A stretch of DNA of 64,000 nt from Chenopodium formosanum (taxonomy: Eukaryota; Streptophyta; Magnoliopsida; Caryophyllales; Amaranthaceae). Positions within the stretch are counted from its first letter, which is position 1. Every line of letters starts with the position of its first letter. The notes beneath the pieces are model-generated. The model was given only the letters and a program-made list of their open reading frames with translations, was not told the origin of the DNA and made no database searches. This document shows, in pieces, positions 56,265 through 64,000 of this stretch. Location of the stretch: NCBI GenBank assembly GCA_024500155.1, contig CM044869.1, positions 52,283,898 through 52,347,897 of the forward strand, given 5' to 3'. The position numbers and the translations under genes were made by a program.

Positions 56265-58973
56265 ATGCCCAGGTGTTCCAGATCAGGTTACATTCCATTC
56301 GATCCTGAGATCGAACGCTCGTTTCATAGACAAAAGAATCTTTACAGGCAGATTTTAGCAGATTCCGGGAGTAGTGATATTCCTGGAAATCCATTACCTT
56401 CCTCTAGTGATTCGGAGCATTCTTCTGATTCAGAACTAGAGATGGGTACACCACCACCTCCACCTCGTAAGCTTAGCGATTATTCGCAACCATCGCTGAC
56501 AGATTTTCCGCATCTTTCTCCTACGCCCGATCTCGAGGGAGTCCAGTTCGAGATCAAGCCCCAATTCATAACGATGATAGAAAGAAAGCAATTCAGTGGA
56601 GCGAAGGGTGAAGATCCTAATCTTCACATTGTAGATTTCTGTCAATACTGCAATACTATTAGGCAGAATGGGGTAACGCAGGATCAAATCAGGGAGATTC
56701 TTTTTCCCTTTTCTTTATGTGGAAAAGCTAAATTATGGTTTAATGGTTTGAATAGAGCTGCACTTGGTATTACTAACTGGGAGACTCTTGCATTGAATTT
56801 TTATAATAAATATTACCCTGCAGAGAAAACAGCTTTATTAAGAAGCGCCATCCAGAACTTTGCCCAGGAAACAGATGAAGCATTATATGAAGCTTGGGAA
56901 AGATTCAAAGATCTGCAGAGAGAGTGTCCTCACCACAATTTGGCTAAGTGGCAACTGGTTCAAGCTTTTTACAACGGATTAGGAAATGCATCTAGGACAA
57001 TTTTAGACTCCGCAGCTAGCGGTAGATTTATGAATTTAAATGTTGATGATGCAGGTCAGGTTATTGAAGATATGGCAATCCATAATTCCCAATATGGGAA
57101 TGCTAGAGGTTTTGCTAACAAGGGCAAGCATCATGTTGATTCAGTCACTCTATTACAAGCCCAGCTTACTTCTATTTGTCAGAAATTAGATAATCTTACC
57201 ACTAACAATTCCAATTCTGTTGCTAATGTTTCTGCTGTTGCTAATAATGCTAATGATGCTTTTTGTGAAAATTGTGGCAGTGTAGGTCATTATGAACAAG
57301 ATTGCAGGAGTTCTATGGAGCAAGTTAATGCTTTCCAAACCTACAAGCAAAATAACCCATACTCCAATTCCTACAATCCTGGCTACCGGAACCATCCCTA
57401 CCTATCTTACCGTAGCACTAATGTTCAAAATCCGCCACCTCCACAACAACCACAACAAGCACCCCCTCCACAGCAGAAATATTACCATCCTCATGCCAAT
57501 CAGAAACCCCCATCACAACCCCCCACTACATCTTCTGACCCTGCTTTATCAGAAATTAGGGCAATGCTGACTAATATGCAAAAACATATGGAGAGTAGAG
57601 ACCAACAGATTGACTCTATTATAGCCCATAATAAAGTCATGGACACCCAAATTGCCCAATTGTCCTCTACCCTTCAATCCCGTCAGCAGGGAGCTTTACC
57701 AGCACAGGGAATGCAACTAACGGATCATGCAAATGCAATCACCCTAAGGAGTGGTTCACACTACTATGGGCCCCAAATGCCCAAAGAGGATGAACCTGAA
57801 TTATCTGACATTGCTAATCCTGATTCCTTTATACCAATTTCCCCTGCAGGGCTGCAGGGTAAAATTCCTGATGCTAATATTTTTTATGATTCATTGCAGG
57901 GTACAACCCCAGGGAAGGATGCACCCCAGGAGAAGAGTAGGGTAGCACCACTAGTTATCAAGCTACCTTTTCCCAACCGTCACTTGAAGACTAAGTTGGA
58001 TAAACAGTTTGGTAAGTTTTTGGAGGTTGTTAAAAATTTGCAGGTAACAGTTCCTTTCACAAAACTTATTACTCAGGTTCCTGCATATGCTAAATTTATG
58101 AAAGACATTCTGACTAGGAAAAGGGCCTTTAATGAGGTAGAAGCCATAGCATTCACTGAGGAATGTAGTGCACTTTTACAGAATAAATCCCCTCCTAAAT
58201 TAAAGGATCCCGGTAGTTTTTCTATCCCCTGTCATATTGGTAATGTCTTCATTGATAAAGCATTATGTGATCTAGGTGCTTCTGTTAGTGTAATGCCATC
58301 GTCTGTTTGTGCTAAATTAAATATGGGAGATTTAAAAGTTACTAATATAACATTGCAAATGACAGACCGTTCTGTTAAATACCCCTTAGGTATTTTAGAG
58401 GATGTACCTGTTAGAGTCGGTAAATTTTTTATCCCCGTTGATTTTGTTGTTCTAGACATGGCTGAGGACACGCAAATTCCCATTATATTAGGTAGACCTT
58501 TTCTCCATACTGCAGGAGCCATTATTGACGTCAAAAATGGTAAACTAACCCTTTCTGTAGGCGACGATAATATCACATTTAATTTAGGGAAAGTTTTAAA
58601 AGGTCCAATGCTTGAAGAAAATTGTTATTTGATTGATGTGCTTGATATAATGGATGATATTTGTGAGGAAAGCTTACCACAGGTTCTTGCAAGGGACCCC
58701 TTGGAGGAAATTCTTTGTGGAAATTTGTCTGCAGGTGACATGAGCGTATGGAGCAAGGAGGTGGATGATATAGAAAGAGCTCTTGCCACCGAGGAATCTG
58801 ATCTTAATGATTGTGTGAAGGTAGTAAATTTGGTTCAGGAATCACAACCTGCAGAGGTGAAGAAACCTGAACTAAAACCTCTCCCTTCCCATTTAAAATA
58901 TGTTTTCCTTGATGAGCAGGAATTGTACCCTGTGATCATTAGTACTGCACTGGATGACCCACAAATTTCTTAA
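56265..58973 (+). CDS. Gag-protease polyprotein of the Athila-type element
   Basis: About 902 residues from ATG 56265 (MPRCSRSGYIPFDPEIERSF); a TTG two codons earlier is in frame but less likely. The Retrotrans_gag domain spans about residues 110-270 (FSLCGKAKLWFNGLNRAALG, WETLALNFYNKYYPAEKT, LVQAFYNGLGNASRTILDSA). A CCHC zinc knuckle, CENCGSVGHYEQDC, lies near residue 340, followed by a Pro/Gln-rich stretch and a coiled segment. The aspartic protease has DLGASVSVMPSSV and IILGRPFLHTAGAIIDV. The frame ends at TAA 58971-58973, in phase with pol: the next codons read [20 protein letters not shown], normal Athila pol sequence. So a single stop separates gag-pro from RT. Confidence 0.88.
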   Translation: MPRCSRSGYIPFDPEIERSFHRQKNLYRQILADSGSSDIPGNPLPSSSDSEHSSDSELEMGTPPPPPRKLSDYSQPSLTDFPHLSPTPDLEGVQFEIKPQFITMIERKQFSGAKGEDPNLHIVDFCQYCNTIRQNGVTQDQIREILFPFSLCGKAKLWFNGLNRAALGITNWETLALNFYNKYYPAEKTALLRSAIQNFAQETDEALYEAWERFKDLQRECPHHNLAKWQLVQAFYNGLGNASRTILDSAASGRFMNLNVDDAGQVIEDMAIHNSQYGNARGFANKGKHHVDSVTLLQAQLTSICQKLDNLTTNNSNSVANVSAVANNANDAFCENCGSVGHYEQDCRSSMEQVNAFQTYKQNNPYSNSYNPGYRNHPYLSYRSTNVQNPPPPQQPQQAPPPQQKYYHPHANQKPPSQPPTTSSDPALSEIRAMLTNMQKHMESRDQQIDSIIAHNKVMDTQIAQLSSTLQSRQQGALPAQGMQLTDHANAITLRSGSHYYGPQMPKEDEPELSDIANPDSFIPISPAGLQGKIPDANIFYDSLQGTTPGKDAPQEKSRVAPLVIKLPFPNRHLKTKLDKQFGKFLEVVKNLQVTVPFTKLITQVPAYAKFMKDILTRKRAFNEVEAIAFTEECSALLQNKSPPKLKDPGSFSIPCHIGNVFIDKALCDLGASVSVMPSSVCAKLNMGDLKVTNITLQMTDRSVKYPLGILEDVPVRVGKFFIPVDFVVLDMAEDTQIPIILGRPFLHTAGAIIDVKNGKLTLSVGDDNITFNLGKVLKGPMLEENCYLIDVLDIMDDICEESLPQVLARDPLEEILCGNLSAGDMSVWSKEVDDIERALATEESDLNDCVKVVNLVQESQPAEVKKPELKPLPSHLKYVFLDEQELYPVIISTALDDPQIS

Positions 58974-61763
58974 CTTTTAGAGGTTCTCCGAACCCACAAA
59001 AGGGCAATAGGGTACAGTATTGATGATCTCAAGGGTATAAGCCCTGATTTTTGTATGCACAGGATACACTTAGAGGACAATTACAAGCCCTGCGTTCAAC
59101 CCCAGAGGAGGTTGAATCCTAATATGCAAGAGGTAGTCAAGAAAGAGGTTATGAAGTTACTCGATGCAGGTATCATCTATCCTATTTCTGACTCTAAATG
59201 GGTAAGTCCTGTACAGGTGGTTCCTAAGAAGGGTGGGATGACTGTCGTTAAAAATGATAAAAATGAATTAATTCCCACTAGAACTGTTACAGGGTGGCGT
59301 ATGTGCATTGACTATCGTAGATTAAATATCGCCACTAAAAAGGACCACTTCCCTCTCCCCTTTATTGATCAAATGCTTGAGAGGTTAGCAAATCATAAGT
59401 TCTTTTGCTATTTGGATGGGTATTCGGGATTTTTCCAAATCCCGATCCACCCTGACGACCAGGAAAAGACTACATTTACATGCCCTTATGGCACTTTTGC
59501 ATATCGTAGAATGCCTTTTGGTTTATGTAATGCACCTGCTACATTTCAACGTTGCATGATGAGTATCTTTTCTGAGTTCATAGAGTCTATCATGGAAGTC
59601 TTTATGGATGATTTTAGTGTTTATGGTTCTTCATTTGATACATGTCTAATTAACCTAGCTAACATCCTGAAAAGATGTGAAGAATGCAACTTAGTCTTAA
59701 ATTGGGAAAAATGTCACTTTATGGTGACAGAGGGAGTAGTCTTGGGTCACATTGTATCTGATAAGGGCATACAGGTAGACAGAGCAAAAATTTCAGTGAT
59801 TGAGCAATTACCTCCCCCAGTTAATGTTAAGGGAGTTAGGAGTTTCTTGGGTCATGCGGGGTTTTATCGCCGTTTTATCAAGGATTTTTCTAAAATTGCT
59901 AAACCACTAACTCAGCTTCTGCTTAAGGATGCCCCTTTTGTTTTTACTGACGAGTGTCTTGAGGCTTTTGACAGGATTAAGCAGGCTTTGATATCGGCAC
60001 CCATCATATGTGCTCCCGATTGGAATCTTCCATTCGAGATTATGTGTGATGCAAGTGACTATGCTCTAGGAGCCGTGCTTGGACAAAGGAAGGATAAAGT
60101 TTTGCATGCTATCTATTATGCAAGCAAAACTTTGGATGAGGCCCAAGTCAATTATGCCACCACGGAAAAGGAGTTTCTTGATGTTATATATGCTTTAGAA
60201 AAATTTAGATCATATCTTGTTGGTTCTAAAGTCATTGTTTTTACTGACCATGCAGCGTTGAAATATCTAATAGCTAAGGCGGAATCCAAGCCAAGGCTAC
60301 TCCGGTGGGTTCTTTTGCTCCAAGATTTCAATATTGAGATAAGAGACAAAAAGGGAGCAGAGAACGTAGTGGCAGATCACTTGTCACGTATCAGGTATGA
60401 CGAGGGTAAGGATTTTCTCCCTATAGATGATTCGTTCCCCGATGACAACCTGTATGCAGTAGTAGAGAATCACCCTTGGTGTGCAGATTTTGCTAATTAT
60501 TTGGTGGGTGGTACTCTACCTCCTGACTTGTCCTACCAACAGAAAAAGAAATTCCTTTCTGATGTTAAACATTATTTTTGGGATGATCCTTTTTTGTTTC
60601 GTGAGTGTGCAGATGGATTATTTCGCAGGTGTGTTCCCGAATGGGAAGTTCACGGCGTCCTTACTAGTTGCCACACTTCACCCTATGGTGGACATCACGG
60701 CCCCTCTAGAACGGTGGCCAAGATTAACGAGTCAGGCTTCTTTTGGCCTACCATGTTTAAAGATGCTAACACTTTTGTGCGGGCTTGTGACTCTTGCCAG
60801 GGGACTGGCAACATTTCGCGGAGGCATGAGATGCCCCAAACTGGGATACTTGAAGTTGAAATATTTGACGTTTGGGGTATCGATTATATGGGGCCGTTCC
60901 CATCTTCCAATGGGAATTGTTACATACTTGTGGCAGTCGATTATGTGTCCAAATGGGTTGAAGCCATAGCATCACCAACGAATGACTCCAAGGTAGTCAT
61001 CAAGCTATTCAAGAGAATCATATTTCCCAGGTTTGGTGTCCCACGAGCTATTATTAGTGATGGGGGTTCCCACTTCCACGAGAGACAGTTGGACAACTTA
61101 CTTAAGAAGTATGGCGTGTATCATAGAACCGGGCTTGGTTACCATCCCCAAACTAGCGGTCAAGTTGAGGTCTCTAATAGAGAAATCAAGGCGATTTTAG
61201 AGAAGGTAGTAGCCAAGTCTAGGAAGGATTGGAGTATGAAGCTAGATGACACACTTTGGGCATACCGAACAGCATTTAAGACACCGATTGGTACTTCACC
61301 TTATAGACTAGTTTATGGCAAGGCATGTCATCTTCCCGTAGAATTAGAGTACAAAGCTTTTTGGGCAATCAAGGAGCTCAACATGGATTCTAAGGCCGCG
61401 GGCAAGAAGAGACTTCTCCAACTCAATGAGTTGGATGAGTTTAGACTATTGGCATATAACAATGCACGCATCTACAAGGAGAAGACCAAGAAGTGGCATG
61501 ACAAGAGGATCATACCGAAAGAGTTCGCACCGGGCGATAAGGTCCTTCTCTTTAACTCTAGATTAAAGATTTTTCCAGGAAAGTTGAAATCTAGGTGGTC
61601 CGGTCCCTTCACTGTCACAAAGGTGAACAAGTTTGGTTCGGTGGATTTGGTGAACGACAAGGGCGAAGAGTTCAAGGTAAATGGCCAAAGACTGAAAGTG
61701 TATCATGATGGTGCTACTACTAGGGATGTGGAGGAAACTCTCCTAGCTCCACTTCCTAAATGA
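58974..61763 (+). CDS. Pol (RT, RNase H, integrase) of the Athila-type element
   Basis: Open from the codon after the TAA at 58973; first ATG at 59055; 902 residues from there. [60 protein letters not shown] and catalytic FMDD in [15 protein letters not shown]. RNase [45 protein letters not shown] and VVADHLSRI. Integrase: HHCC finger ([17 protein letters not shown]), D in [13 protein letters not shown] in [15 protein letters not shown] in [20 protein letters not shown], and a GPF-type end ([18 protein letters not shown]). All catalytic residues are present. It copies the RNA and integrates the DNA. How it is translated across the stop is unclear: read-through, or a mutation. Confidence 0.92.
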   Translation, partial: LLEVLRTHKRAIGYSIDDLKGISPDFCMHRIHLEDNYKPCVQPQRRLNPNMQEVVKKEVMKLLDAGIIYPISDSKWVSPVQVVPKKGGMTVVKNDKNELIPTRTVTGWRMCIDYRRLNIATKKDHFPLPFIDQMLERLANHKFFCYLDGYSGFFQIPIHPDDQEKTTFTCPYGTFAYRRMPFGLCNAPATFQRCMMSIFSEFIESIMEVFMDDFSVYGSSFDTCLINLANILKRCEECNLVLNWEKCHFMVTEGVVLGHIVSDKGIQVDRAKISVIEQLPPPVNVKGVRSFLGHAGFYRRFIKDFSKIAKPLTQLLLKDAPFVFTDECLEAFDRIKQALISAPIICAPDWNLPFEIMCDASDYALGAVLGQRKDKVLHAIYYASKTLDEAQVNYATTEKEFLDVIYALEKFRSYLVGSKVIVFTDHAALKYLIAKAESKPRLLRWVLLLQDFNIEIRDKKGAENVVADHLSRIRYDEGKDFLPIDDSFPDDNLYAVVENHPWCADFANYLVGGTLPPDLSYQQKKKFLSDVKHYFWDDPFLFRECADGLFRRCVPEWEVHGVLTSCHTSPYGGHHGPSRTVAKINESGFFWPTMFKDANTFVRACDSCQGTGNISRRHEMPQTGILEVEIFDVWGIDYMGPFPSSNGNCYILVAVDYVSKWVEAIASPTNDSKVVIKLFKRIIFPRFGVPRAIISDGGSHFHERQLDNLLKKYGVYHRTGLGYHPQTSGQVEVSNREIKAILEKVVAKSRKDWSMKLDDTLWAYRTAFKTPIGTSPYRLVYGKACHLPVELEYKAFWAIKELNMDSKAAGKKRLLQLNELDEFRLLAYNNARIYKEKTKKWHDKRIIPKEFAPGDKVLLFNSRLKIFPGKLKSRWSGPFTVTKVNKFGSVDLVNDKGEEFKVNGQRLKVYHDGATTRDVEETLLAPLPK

Positions 61764-62648
61764 GCTCAAAGGTGGTAAGGAGGTCGTGCGGGACCTAGAT
61801 AAACCAGCGCTTTGCGGGAGGCAACCCGTATTTCTTGCTTTATAGGCTAGTTCCTTTTCTTTGTTTTTATTTTTATTTTAGAGAGGAGAGAAGAGTGATT
61901 ATTTCACCATCTACTAGTGTTGTTGTACAGGTAAGAATTTGACAGGTAAAGGACTTAGAAAAATTTTGAAGAAGAAAAAAAAAAATCGGAGCCAGAGCTA
62001 GGTGCGGGCCCGATCGGGCAAGGCTCGCCCGATCGGGCGCGCAAAGGAGGTTGCAAATTGGAGTAAACTTCGCCCGAACGGGCGAATACACCCGATCGGG
62101 CGCGCAAGCACACCTGATTACGGAGACAATTTCGCCCGATCGGGCGAGGTTTGCCCGATCGGGCGAAATTTTGTGGAAAATCGAGTGAAGGAAAAGAAAT
62201 GTCGGGCAAAGCTTGCCCGATCGGGCGAGAAAAGATGAGAAAAAAAGCTTCGTGTTCGCGCCCGATCGGGCGGAGTCCGCCCGATCGGGCGCGCAACTCA
62301 CAATTCAAAAATACGGAGGCTCGCCCGATCGGGCGAGGCTTGCCCGATCGGGCGCGCCTCCAGGCCGTCCATTATATTTTCTTTCTCCTTCCTTCTTTTC
62401 TCACTTTCTCCTTATTTCATCTTCTTCATCTTACTTTCTCTCTCTAAAACCTCCATTTTCAAACCTTCAACAACTACTTCAATCTTAGATCTTCTCAATC
62501 CTTCATCCAAAATCAAAAATTCTTCCATTTTCCAACTCCTCTCATCTTTCTCTACAATCTACACTAAATTTTCAACACTTTCTCTCAATTTTCACTCAAA
62601 CCCTAAGAGAGAGAAAGCTTCAATTCCCACAATTTTTTTTTAAAGAAA
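61764..62648 (+). other. Spacer and leader between Athila pol and the last ORF
   Basis: Non-coding. First part (61764-61990) plain. The middle (62008-62353) is the dyad array listed separately. The last part (62370-62648) is a pyrimidine-rich CTCTCT/CTTCTTC leader that looks like a plant 5' UTR, so the downstream ORF may use its own transcript. Several open frames in both directions over the dyads are by-products of the repeats. Confidence 0.6.
62008..62353. repeat. Array of paired GCCCGATCGGGC palindromes
   Basis: Pairs of the 12-bp palindrome at 62008/62027, 62072/62090, 62134/62153, 62260/62279 and 62323/62342, with a partial pair at 62201/62215. Starts within a full pair are 18-19 bp apart. 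Flanks outside each pair differ from pair to pair but stay complementary, for example AATTTC before and GAAATT after the third pair (62128-62170). Each pair can fold as a 12-18-bp stem with a 6-7-base loop. Confidence 0.9.
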
Positions 62649-64000
62649 ATGGCATCAAAGAGGTCTAGGACTCAACGGGGTGAAAGCTCGAGGCAACAAG
62701 CTCCAAGCATCGACCCGGAACTCCAAATTCCGGGATGGGAGAGGGTGGTCATCACCACCCAAGAGCAAAGGGCTAGGATGCTTAACCTCATCGCGAGGCA
62801 GGTAATTCCTACCCGTTTTATTCATCACCCTACTTTATCTAGACTAGGAATTGATAAATATGTTGAAAAATTGTTTAAAGGAATTGGCATGAGTGGTTTG
62901 TTTCAATTACATTATGATACTTATGATTATTTGACCCTAGAATTCATTTCTAGTTTTAATGTCATAAAATCGAATGCTTTAATCTCTCATGTTCAATTTC
63001 GTTTGTTTAATAATGATATTAGATTGTCTTTGAAAGAATTTGGAAAATTGTTTGATTTAAAATCGGATAGACCAATTGAACCACCCCAAGACAACATCAC
63101 CTTTGTTTATCATGCTTTAACGGGGAACCCAAATTTGAACCTCCAACATGCCAAGGGCACTTGGATTCAACATCCCGTGCCAAAACTTTGGCAACGGTTT
63201 GTTGGCCTCACCATCTTTGGGAGGCATGAACCCGCGAATGTGAGGAGGGATGAACTAGAATTGCTAGGGTCCTACATGATCTCTAGGAGCGACAAGTTGA
63301 ACATAGTTCATAGGATGGCCCAACACTTCCAACGGGTGGCTAATGCGGCCGAGTCGGGTAGGTCTAGAGTCCCGATTTACTTTGGGGGGTTAGTTACCCA
63401 CATAGCGGTCAAACACCTAGGTTGGACCCCCGACGGAGATGGAAAGGTAGACGGCCCAACCCTTATGGATGGCGTCTACTTGGGAGGGTTAAATTGGATT
63501 AACGTGATTGGGGGTGACACTTGGTGGGTAATCCATAGGGAGTCGGGTAGACGGGACAATGCTTTCACCTTACCCAACTCGGCCATCACAAAATTTGAGA
63601 AGGGTCTTCCCTCCTACACCTTCGAATTAGGAGACTTAGGAGAGGCCCAACCTCACCACCAAGCACCTCCCTCACAACAACACTTCCACCAACCATCTCC
63701 ACCACAACATTTTCACCAACCACCACCCCAACACTACTCACATGACATTCCCACTTCCTCAACCAACTACAACATCGACCCTAACGCCCCATATGACTTC
63801 TCGGCTTTTAGGAGCCAATTAGATCGGTTAGAGAGTGGGCAAGGGAGGATAGAGGGTATGGTTAGGAACTTGGACACTAGGGTAGCATCCCTAGATACTA
63901 GAGTTGGGGTGGTGGAGAGGAACCTAGGGCGGGGTTTGTACCCCATGTATGATGATTATGCCCGTCAGGGGGCTATTCCTCCCGAATCACTAGTTCCCGA
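62649..64000 (+). CDS. ATHILA ORF-1-type protein (env-position ORF), open at window end
   Basis: Uninterrupted frame from ATG 62649 (MASKRSRTQRGESSRQQAPS) through the last base: at least 450 residues, no stop in the window. Residues ~35-330 match what I know of the plant ATHILA ORF-1 family: FIHHPTLSRLGIDKYVEKLF, LTLEFISSFNVIKSNALISH, RLSLKEFGKLFDLKSD, ELELLGSYMISRSDK, VPIYFGGLVTHIAVKHLG and LNWINVIGGDTWWVIHR. A His/Pro/Gln-rich stretch follows (QHFHQPSPPQHFHQPPPQH), then a heptad-like coiled coil (LDRLESGQGRIEGMVRNLDT). This ORF sits where retroviral env would be; its role is unknown. No signal peptide or membrane segment is visible in this part. The start fits the pyrimidine-rich leader before it. 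Confidence 0.75.
   Translation, partial: MASKRSRTQRGESSRQQAPSIDPELQIPGWERVVITTQEQRARMLNLIARQVIPTRFIHHPTLSRLGIDKYVEKLFKGIGMSGLFQLHYDTYDYLTLEFISSFNVIKSNALISHVQFRLFNNDIRLSLKEFGKLFDLKSDRPIEPPQDNITFVYHALTGNPNLNLQHAKGTWIQHPVPKLWQRFVGLTIFGRHEPANVRRDELELLGSYMISRSDKLNIVHRMAQHFQRVANAAESGRSRVPIYFGGLVTHIAVKHLGWTPDGDGKVDGPTLMDGVYLGGLNWINVIGGDTWWVIHRESGRRDNAFTLPNSAITKFEKGLPSYTFELGDLGEAQPHHQAPPSQQHFHQPSPPQHFHQPPPQHYSHDIPTSSTNYNIDPNAPYDFSAFRSQLDRLESGQGRIEGMVRNLDTRVASLDTRVGVVERNLGRGLYPMYDDYARQGAIPPESLVP

Larger units (their letters stand above)
54697..64000 (+). mobile_element. Athila-type Ty3 retrotransposon (nested, open at window end)
   Basis: 5' LTR, tRNA-Asp-type primer site, gag-pro, pol, dyad-rich spacer and an ATHILA ORF-1-type frame, all on plus. 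Inserted in the integrase of the Tat-type element; the 5 bases before the LTR are AAGCA, whose partner should follow the 3' LTR outside the window. Coding frames are nearly intact, so it is much younger than its host element. Confidence 0.9.

Noticed and set aside
62008..62353. CRISPR-like array (short repeats with spacers)
   Set aside because: Repeats are 12-bp palindromes in pairs with irregular gaps inside a plant retrotransposon; no cas genes, and spacers are not of uniform length.
61873..62488. Several overlapping ORFs (SARSGK/PDRA-type peptides) after Athila pol
   Set aside because: Palindromic GCCCGATCGGGC reads without stops on both strands; no domain and no consistent start.

Overview
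This is nuclear DNA of a flowering plant, probably a eudicot. The signs are spliced genes with GT-AG introns, TATAAATA promoters inside long terminal repeats, Stowaway and Tourist MITEs, tRNA-derived SINEs, a Helitron, a FAR1/FHY3-type transposase, a plant heparanase-like GH79 gene, and Ty3 elements of the plant Tat and Athila types. I cannot place the species. The window is AT-rich and repeat-dominated. Only three host genes look intact: two paralogous F-box-like genes and one GH79 gene.

Layout. 1-2845: end of an LTR element (5' LTR tail, 37-bp minisatellite, complete 3' LTR). About 2990-13583: a decayed Mutator-like island with a FAR1-type transposase pseudogene (+), a small B3-domain pseudogene (-) inside its intron, and an 11-exon Ulp1/C48 protease pseudogene (-). 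Its introns are filled with a ~21-bp degenerate repeat built on ATTCCTGAC. About 14660-21958: copy A of a segmental duplication (F-box-like gene 15786-20357, GH79 remnant 20787-21958), loaded with SINEs, a solo LTR and MITEs, and ending at a decayed hAT transposon (21959-25324). 26876-29627: solo LTR carrying a Helitron. 29917-31038: Mutator-like element with long inverted repeats. 32837-33240: RNase H fragment. About 35540-42060: copy B of the duplication (F-box-like gene 37247-39406), continuing into the complete GH79 gene (39903-43496, minus). 44782-45020: Stowaway. 45635-46687: a second long-TIR Mutator-like element. 47084-54696: Tat-type Ty3 element with broken pol. It is interrupted inside integrase by a younger Athila-type element (54697 to the window end) with LTR, gag-pro, pol and an ATHILA ORF-1-type reading frame that is still open at base 64000.

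How it fits together. The two duplicated segments act as an internal clock: every insertion present in only one copy came after the duplication, and several have clean target-site duplications (TSDs). The F-box-like frames survived in both copies, although intron 3 grew from 69 to 2508 bp in copy A. GH79 survived only in copy B.

The most unusual signals are (1) an array of GCCCGATCGGGC dyads in pairs 18-19 bp apart between Athila pol and its last ORF, with related pairs in its LTR and compensating arm changes that suggest hairpins; (2) the ~21-bp ATTCCTGAC repeat that fills introns of two convergent genes in one orientation; and (3) a ~137-bp foldback in intron 1 of F-box-like copy B. All gene calls come from reading the sequence; no database search was possible.
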